DNA from: Mucilaginibacter gossypiicola
GTDB lineage: Bacteria > Bacteroidota > Bacteroidia > Sphingobacteriales > Sphingobacteriaceae
DNA: 64,000 bases
Assembly: GCF_900110105.1 (NCBI RefSeq)
Contig: NZ_FOCL01000015.1
Span: forward strand, 1-64,000
Direction: 5' to 3'
Position 1 is the first letter of the stretch, and every line of letters begins with the position of its first letter. Below are positions 9,129 through 17,822 of this stretch, piece after piece. The translations under genes and the position numbers were made by a program. A model generated the notes under the pieces. The model made no database searches and had not been told where the DNA came from. It saw only the letters and a program-made list of their open reading frames with translations.

Positions 9129-9959
9129 TTGAAAATATTTACCACCAAAAAAGAAATATCAGATTACTTTAACCGTAAGCCGGTAAAAGTAATTGGCTTT
9201 GTACCAACTATGGGCGCGCTGCATAAAGGGCACCTGGGTTTAATTGAACTGGCAAAGCAGCAAAGCACCCAGGTTGTTTGCAGTATTTTTGTAAACCCTA
9301 CTCAATTTAATGATCCGAAAGATCTTGAAAAATACCCTCGCCCCATAACCGACGATATCCGCCGCCTTGAGGAAGTTAACTGCGATATTTTGTTTAATCC
9401 GCAGGTTACCGAGATGTATGATGATAATGAGAAATGGCATTTTGATATGGGCGATCTGGAGCACCTGTTGGAAGGCAAATTCAGGCCCGGGCATTACCAG
9501 GGGGTTACACAGGTGGTAAATAAACTATTTAATATCGTAAAGCCCGATATCGCTTTTTTTGGCCAGAAAGATTATCAGCAGGTTATGGTGATCAGCAAAA
9601 TGGTGGAGGCATTGAATATGCCTGTTAAGCTGGTGATGTGCCCTATCGAGCGTGAGCCCGACGGCCTGGCCATGAGCTCAAGAAACATTCACCTTACGCC
9701 GTATGACAGGGAGCATTCGCTTATTCTTTCAAAAACACTGAACTGGGTTAAAGAGAATTTCGATGTTGATAAAATTGATACCCTGCAACAGCAGGCCGCT
9801 CAAATGATCAGCAGCGAACCCGGTGTTGAACTGGAGTATTTTGAAATAGCCGATGGCAAAACTTTACACCCTGCTACACGGGCATCTGAAACTATTGTTG
9901 CCCTTGTTGCGGCCCGCGTAGGTAAAACAAGATTGATTGATAATGTGTTGATTGGTTAG
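9129..9959 (+). CDS. panC: Pantothenate synthetase (pantoate--beta-alanine ligase)
   Basis: PanC condenses pantoate and beta-alanine with ATP, the last step of vitamin B5 synthesis. The 276-residue form starts at TTG 9129 (KIFTTKKE), which puts the PTMG motif near residue 25 as in other PanC proteins; an alternative TTG at 9102 overlaps the promoter box. Visible motifs are FVPTMGALHKGH (HIGH-like nucleotide site), VNPTQFN, FFGQKDYQQ and MSSRN (KMSKS-like). Its substrate beta-alanine is made by PanD, encoded 160 bp downstream on the same strand, though the intergenic repeat and the separate panD promoter suggest independent transcription. Confidence 0.96.
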   Translation: MKIFTTKKEISDYFNRKPVKVIGFVPTMGALHKGHLGLIELAKQQSTQVVCSIFVNPTQFNDPKDLEKYPRPITDDIRRLEEVNCDILFNPQVTEMYDDNEKWHFDMGDLEHLLEGKFRPGHYQGVTQVVNKLFNIVKPDIAFFGQKDYQQVMVISKMVEALNMPVKLVMCPIEREPDGLAMSSRNIHLTPYDREHSLILSKTLNWVKENFDVDKIDTLQQQAAQMISSEPGVELEYFEIADGKTLHPATRASETIVALVAARVGKTRLIDNVLIG

Positions 9960-9964
9960 CCGAT

Positions 9965-10085
9965 AGTTCATGGAGCATAGTTCATGGTTTGGGCCTGGTT
10001 TTTGTTCGGCTTGGAACTGTAACTGCTTAATTTCCATTTAACTGTAAACTTAATGCTATCAACCATGAACCATCAACTATGAACT
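9965..10085. repeat. Inverted 'gttcatgg/ccatgaac' intergenic repeat
   Basis: The arm at 9965-9989 (AGTTCATGGAGCATAGTTC...) is inverted at 10061-10085 (...CCATGAACCATCAACTATG). The arms are word-like low-complexity sequence and the spacer is about 70 nt. It separates panC from panD. Confidence 0.6.
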
Positions 10086-10108
10086 TGTTCGCATGACCTA
10101 TTTATTCC

Positions 10109-10116
10109 TAACTTTG
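10109..10116 (+). promoter_or_regulatory. -7 promoter element abutting the panD ATG
   Basis: TAACTTTG exactly matches TAnnTTTG and ends 4 nt before the panD ATG, so the transcript is predicted to be leaderless or nearly so. A possible TTG -33 element lies at 10085-10087. Confidence 0.6.
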
Positions 10117-10120
10117 CGCC

Positions 10121-10471
10121 ATGATAATTGAAATATTAAAGTCCAAAATTCACCGGGTTAAGGTAACGCAAGCGGAGCTGAATTATGTGGGCAGTATCAC
10201 TATTGATGAAGACCTGATTGAGGCGGCAGATATCATCCCCAACGAAAAGGTTCAGATAGTGAACAATAACAATGGTGCCCGTTTTGAAACCTATGTTATC
10301 AAAGGCGAGCGCGGAACAGGTACAATATGCCTTAACGGATCTGCAGCCCGCCTGGCACAGGTAGGCGATATTGTGATCATTATGTCATACGCATATATGG
10401 AGAGAGAAGAAGCCCGTAATTACCAGCCTATTTTGGTATTCCCCGATTCAGATAACAAACTGATAAAATAG
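10121..10471 (+). CDS. panD: Aspartate 1-decarboxylase proenzyme
   Basis: PanD makes beta-alanine from aspartate using a self-generated pyruvoyl group. The 116-residue product has the YVGSIT motif with the autocleavage site between Gly24 and Ser25, plus NNNNGARFETYVI and CLNGSAARLAQVGD, which are conserved in the family. Length is normal (about 115-127). The start is the ATG immediately after the TAACTTTG box. It supplies beta-alanine for PanC encoded upstream. Self-cleavage in this family is spontaneous, and no PanM/PanZ activator is seen here. Confidence 0.97.
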   Translation: MIIEILKSKIHRVKVTQAELNYVGSITIDEDLIEAADIIPNEKVQIVNNNNGARFETYVIKGERGTGTICLNGSAARLAQVGDIVIIMSYAYMEREEARNYQPILVFPDSDNKLIK

Positions 10472-10496
10472 TTTTTTATGGCATTATCCGGCAGGC

Positions 10497-11024
10497 TTAG
10501 TTTGTTGGATGTGATCCTATCCCCAATGATACCTTCAGGCTTACATCGGTAGTTGCTGCTTTTCTGAGTCGGTAAGCTATCCTTATGCGCACACTTGGCT
10601 GCCGTACAAGCTCATCTAAAAAGTGTGAGTTGTCAATATCCAATACAATGCTGTTACCTGCATTGGGTTGGATATCTTTGCGGATAGCTACCATTACTTC
10701 TTCGCTGCCATCGTTTTTAGCCATGTATACCCTTAATGATGCGATATTGCCTATGTTATAGTCAGATGGATCGCTTGACTGTAGTTTGGCTGATATGATA
10801 CGCACCTCGCTTATCCTGCTGGCATTATTGCCGTCTTTTGTAAAATCCTGATCAAAGCTATTGCCCGTACTGATAGCGTTTTGCGCTTCATCAACCTTGG
10901 CCGATGCCGGGATAATCATGGTTGCAGTATACGGGAATGTTGATTTAACAACTGATTGCAGCATGGCGCAGCTGTCAAGAAATAAAATAGCCACAAGCAA
11001 TAGAAAAACAGGCTTCTTTATCAT
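10497..11024 (-). CDS. Hypothetical lipoprotein
   Basis: 175 residues. A signal sequence ends in a lipobox (LFLDSC, Cys19). The mature part is a predicted beta-rich domain with alternating polar and hydrophobic residues (RISEVRIISAKL, VRIRIAYRLRK). I do not recognise a family; the overall look resembles the small beta-sandwich lipoproteins of Bacteroidota. It is convergent with panD (25 bp apart) and divergent from carB, so it is transcribed alone. No function is assigned. Confidence 0.75.
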   Translation of the reverse strand: MIKKPVFLLLVAILFLDSCAMLQSVVKSTFPYTATMIIPASAKVDEAQNAISTGNSFDQDFTKDGNNASRISEVRIISAKLQSSDPSDYNIGNIASLRVYMAKNDGSEEVMVAIRKDIQPNAGNSIVLDIDNSHFLDELVRQPSVRIRIAYRLRKAATTDVSLKVSLGIGSHPTN

Positions 11025-11238
11025 AGTTCTTAAATATAAAAAGTATTTGCGGATTTACGCAACTACAGGTTTAATTGGGATTTTACAGGGCCGGTCTGTA
11101 AGTAAATATAGTGAGATTTTACGGAAATAGTAAGCGTATTGTTTTATGAAAAAAGTGGCTTGACAGGCAAAAAAAGCGCGGTGCTATTGTCGCAATATTA
11201 AATCTGAAAAAAAACATAAATCGTGTTTGTTAAAACTC

Positions 11239-11246
11239 TATCTTTG
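11239..11246 (+). promoter_or_regulatory. -7 promoter element for carB
   Basis: TATCTTTG matches TAnnTTTG. The predicted start of transcription near 11252 leaves a leader of about 105 nt before the carB ATG. Confidence 0.5.
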
Positions 11247-11249
11247 CAC

Positions 11250-11284
11250 CCCGACGCTGAAGTCGGGATTTCTTGGCTTTCAGC
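11250..11284 (+). promoter_or_regulatory. Possible pseudoknot in the carB leader
   Basis: Stem CCCGAC (11250-11255) / GTCGGG (11262-11267) encloses the loop GCTGAA. All six loop bases are complementary to TTCAGC at 11279-11284. This allows an H-type pseudoknot or two alternative hairpins at the very 5' end of the predicted transcript. No known riboswitch class was recognised. Confidence 0.3.
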
Positions 11285-11359
11285 GCATAGGAAAAACCGT
11301 TTAAAGGCTTAACCGTCTTTAACTTTTGACTTAGAACTTTTGAATTAAAAAAAAGCCCT

Positions 11360-14176
11360 ATGCCCAAAGACACCTCCATTAAATCCGTTCTGATCATCGG
11401 CTCCGGCCCAATCATCATCGGCCAGGCTTGCGAATTTGATTATTCCGGCTCGCAGGCTGCTCTCTCGCTAAAAGAAGAAGGCATCTCCGTTTCTATTATT
11501 AACAGCAATCCGGCAACTATCATGACGGATAAAGTTATCAGCGACCACGTTTATCTTCTGCCGCTCACCTGCGAAAGCATTGAGAAAATTTTAACCGAAC
11601 AACAGATAGATGCGGTACTGCCTACCATGGGCGGTCAAACTGCGTTGAATCTTTGTATCGAAGCGTCTGAACGCGGCATATGGGAAAAGTATGGCGTTAA
11701 AGTTATCGGTGTGGATATTGCCGCCATCGAAAAAACCGAAAATCGCGAGGCTTTCCGCCAGCTGATGGTTGACATCGGTGTAGGTGTTGCCAAATCAAAG
11801 ATCGCAAACTCATTCCTTGAAGGTAAAGAAGGTGCACAGGAAATCGGTTTCCCGCTGGTTATTCGCCCAAGCTACACACTGGGTGGTAAAGGTGCAGGTT
11901 TCGTTCACAGAAAAGAAGATTTTGATGCTGCCCTTAACCGTGGTTTGCAAGCTTCGCCAACCCACGAGGTATTGGTTGAGCAGGCCGTATTAGGCTGGAA
12001 AGAATACGAATTGGAATTACTGCGCGATAGCAATGATAACGTGATCATTATCTGTTCTATCGAGAACTTTGACCCGATGGGTATCCACACCGGCGACTCA
12101 ATCACGGTAGCCCCTGCCATGACCCTGAGCGATCGTTGCTACCAGGAAATGCGTAACCAGGCTATCAAGATGATGCGCGCCATCGGTAACTTTGCCGGCG
12201 GTTGTAACGTTCAGTTCTCGGTAAATCCTGCCGATGAATCGATCATCGCTATCGAGATCAACCCGCGTGTGTCACGCTCTTCAGCCCTTGCATCAAAAGC
12301 AACCGGTTACCCAATTGCAAAAATCGCTGCTAAGCTGGCGATAGGTTACAACCTTGATGAAATTGAAAATCAGATCACCAAAACCACTTCGGCTTACTTT
12401 GAGCCAACTTTGGATTATGTGATCGTTAAAATACCGCGCTGGAACTTTGATAAGTTCAAAGGCGCCAATAAAGAACTTGGCCTGCAGATGAAATCGGTAG
12501 GTGAGGTTATGGGTATCGGTCGCAGCTTTACCGAGGCTTTACAGAAAGCCTGCCAAAGCCTGGAGATCGGTCGCGCCGGTTTAGGTGCCGACGGTCGTCA
12601 GAGCCGCAACCTGGAAGAGATCATGGCCAGTCTTGAACATCCAAGCTGGGACAGGTTGTTCCACATTTACGATGCATTAAGTCTGGGTGTGCCTCTTGAA
12701 TCGGTACGTAAAGTAACCAAGATCGACCGCTGGTTCCTTAACCAGATCCAGGAGCTGGTTAACCTGGAAACAGAGCTTCGCCGCTATTCACTGAATAACG
12801 TGCCTGAAGAGTTCCTGTACACCCTGAAACAAAAAGGTTTCTCTGACGTGCAGATAGCCCACATTTTGGGTAACGTAACCGAGGAAGATGTTTACCAGCG
12901 CCGCAAAGCCCTGGGCATGCACCGCGTTTACAAAATGGTTGATACCTGTGCTGCTGAATTCCCGGCTAAAACTCCATATTACTATTCAAGCTACGAAGGC
13001 GAAAATGAGTCGGTAGCATCTGACAGAAAAAAGATCATCGTATTAGGCTCAGGCCCTAACCGTATTGGTCAGGGTATCGAGTTTGATTACAGCTGTGTTC
13101 ACGGCTTACTTGCCGCTAAAGAAGCCGGTTTCGAAGCCATCATGGTTAACTGTAACCCTGAAACGGTATCAACCGATTTTAACATGGCTGATAAACTGTA
13201 CTTTGAGCCGGTTTACTGGGAGCATGTGCGCGAGATCATCGAGCTTGAAAAACCTTACGGTGTAATTGTTCAGCTGGGTGGTCAAACTGCCCTTAAAATG
13301 GCTGAGAAAATGCACGAACACGGTATCCGCATTATCGGTACGTCATTCGATAACATGGACATTGCCGAAGACCGCGGACGTTTCTCTGACCTGTTAAAAG
13401 ACCTTGAAATTCCATACCCTAAATATGGTGTTGCCGAAAGTGCTGAAGAAGCACTTGAAGTAGCCCACAAGGTTGGCTACCCGGTGTTGGTAAGGCCAAG
13501 CTACGTATTAGGTGGCCAGGGCATGAGCATCGTGATCAACGATGAAGACCTGGAAAAAGCGGTAGTGAGCCTGCTGCGCAACCTGCCGGGTAACCGTGTA
13601 CTGATCGACCACTTCCTTGACCGTGCCGCTGAGGCCGAGTCTGACTCGATCAGCGATGGTGAGGATGTTCACATCATTGGTATGATGGAGCACATTGAGC
13701 CTGCCGGTATCCACTCTGGCGACTCATACGCGGTACTGCCTCCGTTCGATTTTTCGGATAACGTTATCCACCAGATTGAAGAATATACTAAAAAGATAGC
13801 TAAAGCACTTAACGTACGCGGTTTGTTGAACATACAGTTTGCGGTTAAGGATGATAAGGTATATGTAATTGAAGCCAACCCACGTGCTTCACGTACTGTG
13901 CCTTTCATTGCCAAAGCTTACGATGTGCCATACATCAACATAGCAACAAAAGTTATGTTGGAGACCAATAAGTTAAGCGACTTTACTATTGAGCGCAAGC
14001 TATGGGGCTACGCCATCAAAGAACCGGTATTCTCATTCGATAAATTCCCTGAGGTTACCAAGGAGCTTGGCCCTGAAATGAAATCAACCGGTGAGGCTAT
14101 CCGCTTCATCCCTAACCTGCAAGATCCATACTTCAGGCACCTGTACAAAGAGAAATCGATGTACTTGAGTAAATAA
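11360..14176 (+). CDS. carB: Carbamoyl-phosphate synthase large subunit, lacking the allosteric domain
   Basis: CarB makes carbamoyl phosphate for pyrimidines and arginine from bicarbonate, ATP and ammonia channelled from CarA. 938 residues: two ATP-grasp synthetase halves (about 1-400 and 550-935) joined by the oligomerisation domain. Visible motifs are the two GSGPIIIGQACEFDYSG / GSGPNRIGQGIEFDYS nucleotide motifs, two MGGQTALNL / LGGQTALKM, and the paired RPSYTLGGKG / RPSYVLGGQG loops. E. coli CarB has 1073 residues. The missing part is the C-terminal MGS-like domain that binds UMP, IMP and ornithine; the stop is followed closely by a terminator, so no detached remnant exists. carA is not in the window. 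Confidence 0.96.
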   Translation: MPKDTSIKSVLIIGSGPIIIGQACEFDYSGSQAALSLKEEGISVSIINSNPATIMTDKVISDHVYLLPLTCESIEKILTEQQIDAVLPTMGGQTALNLCIEASERGIWEKYGVKVIGVDIAAIEKTENREAFRQLMVDIGVGVAKSKIANSFLEGKEGAQEIGFPLVIRPSYTLGGKGAGFVHRKEDFDAALNRGLQASPTHEVLVEQAVLGWKEYELELLRDSNDNVIIICSIENFDPMGIHTGDSITVAPAMTLSDRCYQEMRNQAIKMMRAIGNFAGGCNVQFSVNPADESIIAIEINPRVSRSSALASKATGYPIAKIAAKLAIGYNLDEIENQITKTTSAYFEPTLDYVIVKIPRWNFDKFKGANKELGLQMKSVGEVMGIGRSFTEALQKACQSLEIGRAGLGADGRQSRNLEEIMASLEHPSWDRLFHIYDALSLGVPLESVRKVTKIDRWFLNQIQELVNLETELRRYSLNNVPEEFLYTLKQKGFSDVQIAHILGNVTEEDVYQRRKALGMHRVYKMVDTCAAEFPAKTPYYYSSYEGENESVASDRKKIIVLGSGPNRIGQGIEFDYSCVHGLLAAKEAGFEAIMVNCNPETVSTDFNMADKLYFEPVYWEHVREIIELEKPYGVIVQLGGQTALKMAEKMHEHGIRIIGTSFDNMDIAEDRGRFSDLLKDLEIPYPKYGVAESAEEALEVAHKVGYPVLVRPSYVLGGQGMSIVINDEDLEKAVVSLLRNLPGNRVLIDHFLDRAAEAESDSISDGEDVHIIGMMEHIEPAGIHSGDSYAVLPPFDFSDNVIHQIEEYTKKIAKALNVRGLLNIQFAVKDDKVYVIEANPRASRTVPFIAKAYDVPYINIATKVMLETNKLSDFTIERKLWGYAIKEPVFSFDKFPEVTKELGPEMKSTGEAIRFIPNLQDPYFRHLYKEKSMYLSK

Positions 14177-14220
14177 TTAAAACATTAAATTGCAGCCTTT
14201 GTAGTTTAATTGCTAATAAC

Positions 14221-14250
14221 GTGAACCTGCAACCCTAATTGCAGGTTCAC
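14221..14250 (+). terminator. Intrinsic terminator of carB
   Basis: A perfect 12-bp stem GTGAACCTGCAA / TTGCAGGTTCAC with a 6-nt loop, followed by a T-rich stretch. Confidence 0.85.
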
Positions 14251-14275
14251 TATTGTTGTATTTAGTTACTATAGA

Positions 14276-14923
14276 TTGAAAGTTAATACGGCTAATGGTC
14301 AGGAAATCAACCTTAAAAGTGTTGATCCTGAAGATATGGATGGTGTTTTAATGAAAATTGAAAAGTCATTTAACATCAGTTTAAACGATACATCAGTAAA
14401 TGATGTTCAAAACTTTGGTAAACTTTGCGACGTTGTAGTTGAAAAAGTAAAAAAAACGAACGATGGCTGTACCACACAGCAGGCATTTTACAAACTCCGT
14501 AATGCCATCAATGCATCGGCAGGGCATGATAAGGATATCATAAAGCCCCAAACAAAACTGGCAGATATTTTTCCGCGCGATAGCCGTATCGAGGCTGTGG
14601 CAGCCATTGAAGAGGAGATGGGTTTCCAGATCAGCTTACTTCAGCCTAAGCAATGGATAGTTAACCTGTTTTCTATGATTTTGGTAGTTAGCTTCGTGCT
14701 TGCCTTCTATTATCTGGCTATAGGTATTGCTGGTATGGTAGTAGCCGGTATAGGCTTAAAACTGGCCGGCCGTTTTGGCAAAGAGATGCATGTAAAAACC
14801 ATCGGCGACCTGGCCGAAAAAATTGCCCGTGAGCATTACATGAAATGTAAACGTGAAGCATCTGCAATAAACAAAAACGAGGTTTCAGAAAAATTAAGGC
14901 AGCTCATTGTAACAAATGCTTAA
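14276..14923 (+). CDS. Hypothetical membrane protein with possible ACP-like N-terminal domain
   Basis: 215 residues, TTG start just after the carB terminator. The N-terminal part (about 20-60: MKIEKSFNISLNDTSVNDVQNFG.LCDVV) has the helix pattern of acyl-carrier-like domains but no clear DSL phosphopantetheine serine. Around residues 125-160 there is a hydrophobic stretch that can form two membrane helices (FSMILVVSFVLAFYYLAIGIAGMVVAGIGLKLAG). A second helical segment with the look of a partner domain follows (MHVKTIGDLAEKIA). The function is unknown; the ACP-like reading is a weak structural guess. Confidence 0.7.
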   Translation: MKVNTANGQEINLKSVDPEDMDGVLMKIEKSFNISLNDTSVNDVQNFGKLCDVVVEKVKKTNDGCTTQQAFYKLRNAINASAGHDKDIIKPQTKLADIFPRDSRIEAVAAIEEEMGFQISLLQPKQWIVNLFSMILVVSFVLAFYYLAIGIAGMVVAGIGLKLAGRFGKEMHVKTIGDLAEKIAREHYMKCKREASAINKNEVSEKLRQLIVTNA

Positions 14924-14954
14924 TATTGGTCGTCAGGGTTAGTGTATCACACGT

Positions 14955-14962
14955 TAACTTTG
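14955..14962 (+). promoter_or_regulatory. -7 promoter element
   Basis: TAACTTTG exactly matches TAnnTTTG, 20 nt before the TTG start of the small beta-barrel-like protein. Confidence 0.5.
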
Positions 14963-14982
14963 ACGATTAATTTTATCCTGCA

Positions 14983-15444
14983 TTGAGAACTACTTCCATC
15001 CTGCTTTTTGCCCTGCTGGTATGTGGGGCAGTAAAAGTTCATGCCCAGGCCAAAAATGCCATCGGCTTGGGTTTAGCCTTAAATACCTCCCGCGAAAACA
15101 GTAATGGCTTCGGCGCCCTTTTACAGGGTGAAGTTAAAGTAGCAAATGCTGTAAGTATTACCCCATACATTGGCGGCGAAGTTACTTATAGCATACTGGC
15201 CGGACTTTCGGGCAGATATTATTTTAGCAAGGAGATTTATACATCGGCAGGGGCTTTCGGCCATCTTGATCCCGATTATTCGGGCTTCGGCGCTACGGCC
15301 GGCGTGGGCTTTATGCTGGTATCTGATCACCATCAAAGCTTAGACCTTAACCTTCATGGTGACTATATGAAAAAAGGAAACCAGCCAACACCTGTGGCCG
15401 GGGTAAGGCTTATTTACAGCTTTTCGTTTACCCGGCTTGAATAG
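14983..15444 (+). CDS. Small secreted or outer-membrane beta-barrel-like protein
   Basis: 153 residues, TTG start. The signal peptide ends at VHAQ (about residue 22). The rest alternates in beta-strand pattern with Gly/aromatic girdles (YIGGEVTYSILAGLSGRYYFS, SGFGATAGVGFML, GVRLIYSFSF) and ends in an aromatic-rich strand, as small outer-membrane porin-like proteins do. No family is recognised. It is convergent with the DUF4920 gene, with 2 bp between stop codons. Confidence 0.7.
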   Translation: MRTTSILLFALLVCGAVKVHAQAKNAIGLGLALNTSRENSNGFGALLQGEVKVANAVSITPYIGGEVTYSILAGLSGRYYFSKEIYTSAGAFGHLDPDYSGFGATAGVGFMLVSDHHQSLDLNLHGDYMKKGNQPTPVAGVRLIYSFSFTRLE

Positions 15445-15446
15445 CT

Positions 15447-15911
15447 TTATTGATCTATCATTAATCCCTTTACCTCAAAACTAATCTTCCGGCCGGAATT
15501 GGTGTTTACCTTATGCTGCTTTTTGCCGCTAACGGTATCTCCTGCCATATGTTGAAGATCGTCGGCAATAAATTGTTTGGCGGCTATCCCTGATATGATC
15601 ACTGTACGGCCTGCAAGCTGCTTGGGCAGGTTAATGCCTGCATTGGTAAAATGAGCACCAATAACCCGGTTTTTGCCTGCGTCAAGTTCAAACCAGCCTC
15701 CCTTTTCTTTGATTACTTTAATCACTTTGCCGGTGATGGCGGTAGTGATCCTTGTTTTTTTACCCATAAAGGTTTCCAGCTTTGAGGCTTGCATCAAGGT
15801 TATGGTATCAGGCTTTTCGCCAAATACCATACCGTGTGGTAATGGCACATGTTTTTGTGCAATAGCTACATTAGCAATTAAGATAGATATGAGCAGCACT
15901 ATTAGTTTCAT
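15447..15911 (-). CDS. DUF4920 family secreted protein
   Basis: 154 residues with a cleavable signal peptide (ends NVAIAQ, about residue 19). The mature domain has the DUF4920 layout: FGEKPDTITLMQASKLETFMG, then ITGKVIKVIKEKGGWFEL, then LAGRTVIISGIAAKQF, an OB-fold-like arrangement. The Cys often seen before Trp in this family (KxGCW) is Gly here (KGGW), so a metal- or redox-linked role would be altered. Start ATG 15911. Predicted periplasmic. The function of the family is unknown. Confidence 0.75.
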   Translation of the reverse strand: MKLIVLLISILIANVAIAQKHVPLPHGMVFGEKPDTITLMQASKLETFMGKKTRITTAITGKVIKVIKEKGGWFELDAGKNRVIGAHFTNAGINLPKQLAGRTVIISGIAAKQFIADDLQHMAGDTVSGKKQHKVNTNSGRKISFEVKGLMIDQ

Positions 15912-16086
15912 GGTGCCTAAGTAACAACGCTGCGGTAAAAATGTTGATGCGTATTTGATTACTTTAAGGAGATATTACCTGTTTGTTTTTATGGTTTACG
16001 AGCTATAATAGGCCCATCGCCTGTAATAAGTATGTTAATATTTGTTAAAATGTTACTTTAAAGTACTTTGCTACGTATTGATGAGT

Positions 16087-16094
16087 TAATTTTG
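16087..16094 (+). promoter_or_regulatory. -7 promoter element for the NHL-repeat lipoprotein
   Basis: TAATTTTG matches TAnnTTTG, with TTTG at 16067-16070 as a -33 candidate (spacing 16, slightly short). Confidence 0.5.
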
Positions 16095-16129
16095 CTTACT
16101 TTACTACATAATAACTTTTAAACTAACTC

Positions 16130-17497
16130 GTGAAAAAGAGCTTTACTAAAACAATTTTATTTGCCGCATTTTTATTTGCCGTTGCTTTAGCAGGCACAAG
16201 CTGCAGTAAAAAAGACGCCACAGTTGTAAGTGTGCCAGATTTAACTACAATGGATGTGGTGACTGCCGAAACCGGAACAATAGCCTATACAGGTGGTTTA
16301 TTCAACGGGACACAGGATGTGAGCCTGAGCAGTTACGGCGTTTGTTACAGCTCATCAAATCAAACTCCTACTACGGCCGACAAAAAAACCACGGATACCG
16401 TAATTCAGTACGCCTATACTACCAAAATTACCGGCCTGAGTCCAAAAACAACTTATTATGCCAGGGCTTACGCCGTAAACAGTGCAGGTACCGGTTATGG
16501 CAAGGTTGTTCAGTTTACCACCGGCGATGGTACAACATCAACAGGCGGTACAGTTAGTACGCTTGCAGGTAATGATGGGGCCGACTTTATTGACGGTTTG
16601 GGCAGTGCTGCTTTTTTTAACAGTCCGCAAGGGTTAACTGTAGGTGCCGACGGCAATATTTATGTGGCAGATTCATTTAACAGTGCCATACGCAAAGTTA
16701 CCACGGCCGGAGATGTTACCACGCTTTCGGGCAATGGCACTATTGGTTATGTTGACGGGCCGGTAGCAACCGCGCAGTTTTACGCCCTGCAAGGTTTAGT
16801 TACCGATGCATCGGGCAATATCTATATAGCCGATTATGGCAACAACAACATTCGTAAAATAAGCGCGGATGGCGTTGTAAGTACTTTTGCAGGTAGTGGC
16901 GATGCCGGATATGCCGATGGTACCGGCACCAAGGCAACGTTTAACAGTCCGCGTGCTTTGGCAATTGACGGTTCGGGGAATATTTTTGTTGCCGATCTTG
17001 GTAATAACCTCATCCGTAAAATAACCCCTGCTGGTGTGGTTACCACGTTTGCAGGCAGCAGGGGCGCAAGCTACCTGGATAATGCTACTGCAACCAGCGC
17101 AACGTTTAACAAGCCTAACGGTATAGCTATTGATGCCAGTAACAACATATATGTTGCTGAAGCGCTTAATCATACAATCCGTAAAATAACCCCGGAGGGC
17201 GTAGTTACTACTTTTGCCGGTAGCAATAAACAAACTGCTCTTCTTGGCGGTCCTTCGGCTATTGCGTTTGATAAAAGCGCAAATCTTTTCATAGCCGATC
17301 AGAATGGCAGGATCCTGGAGATCACCAAGGATAAAGTATTAAAAGTAATTGCCGGTAACGGAACAAATGGTTTTGCGGAAGGCGTTGGTACCGCCGCTAA
17401 ATTTAACTCGCCGCAGGGGATCACTGTTGATGCAGGCAATAATGTTTATGTGAGCGATTATTACAATAACCGCATCCGCAAGATTGTGTTGCAATAG
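16130..17497 (+). CDS. NHL-repeat lipoprotein with N-terminal FnIII-like domain
   Basis: 455 residues with GTG start. Signal sequence with lipobox (LAGTSC, Cys25), so probably surface or periplasmic. Residues about 35-130 look like one fibronectin-type domain (ITGLSPKTTYYARAYAVNSAGTGYG). The remaining part is a beta-propeller of about six NHL repeats, each with a segment like FNSPQGLTVGADGNIYVAD followed by IRKVTTAG. In such proteins the propeller is thought to bind ligands or carbohydrate. It is transcribed alone, with its own promoter box and a strong terminator. Confidence 0.9.
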   Translation: MKKSFTKTILFAAFLFAVALAGTSCSKKDATVVSVPDLTTMDVVTAETGTIAYTGGLFNGTQDVSLSSYGVCYSSSNQTPTTADKKTTDTVIQYAYTTKITGLSPKTTYYARAYAVNSAGTGYGKVVQFTTGDGTTSTGGTVSTLAGNDGADFIDGLGSAAFFNSPQGLTVGADGNIYVADSFNSAIRKVTTAGDVTTLSGNGTIGYVDGPVATAQFYALQGLVTDASGNIYIADYGNNNIRKISADGVVSTFAGSGDAGYADGTGTKATFNSPRALAIDGSGNIFVADLGNNLIRKITPAGVVTTFAGSRGASYLDNATATSATFNKPNGIAIDASNNIYVAEALNHTIRKITPEGVVTTFAGSNKQTALLGGPSAIAFDKSANLFIADQNGRILEITKDKVLKVIAGNGTNGFAEGVGTAAKFNSPQGITVDAGNNVYVSDYYNNRIRKIVLQ

Positions 17498-17520
17498 GCG
17501 GTTAACTGCTTAGATATTTT

Positions 17521-17564
17521 CAGCGCCATAACAGCTTCCAGTTTTGGGAGATGTTATGGCGCTG
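17521..17564 (+). terminator. Intrinsic terminator of the NHL-repeat gene
   Basis: A 13-bp perfect stem CAGCGCCATAACA / TGTTATGGCGCTG followed by ATTTTTTAT. Confidence 0.9.
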
Positions 17565-17609
17565 ATTTTTTATAGGGGTTTTATTTGGAGAAGGGTCACC
17601 GGGATTTTT

Positions 17610-17730
17610 AAAACTCCCCTCTGGAGAGAGGGTGCGAAGGACCGGTGTGATGGCAGGGGTGTGTTATGCGCTTAGGTCGAAGCGGAACACAGCCCTCCGC
17701 CCCTCTCAAGAGGGGATTCGCACAATCCCA
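17610..17730. repeat. Imperfect inverted intergenic repeat ('cccctct..gagagggg')
   Basis: CTCCCCTCTGGAGAGAGGGTG near 17615-17634 and CCCCTCTCAAGAGGGGATTC near 17700-17719 are related hairpins. GGGGTGTGTT in the first half is inverted as AACACAGCCC in the second. The remainder of the 17498-17822 gap shows nothing else. Confidence 0.5.
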
Positions 17731-17822
17731 CGCTTTTGGACAGTCTGTCTTTCATGCATAGAATACAGGAATAGATTCAATATGTTTTTATGAAATCCTG
17801 CCACCTAATTTAGTCCCTAATC

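Noticed and set aside
10861..11130. 89-codon plus-strand ORF
   Set aside because: It is antisense to the hypothetical lipoprotein, whose signal peptide and lipobox are clear.
11360..14176. CarB as a frameshifted gene
   Set aside because: No remnant of the allosteric domain follows; the stop is shortly before a perfect terminator.
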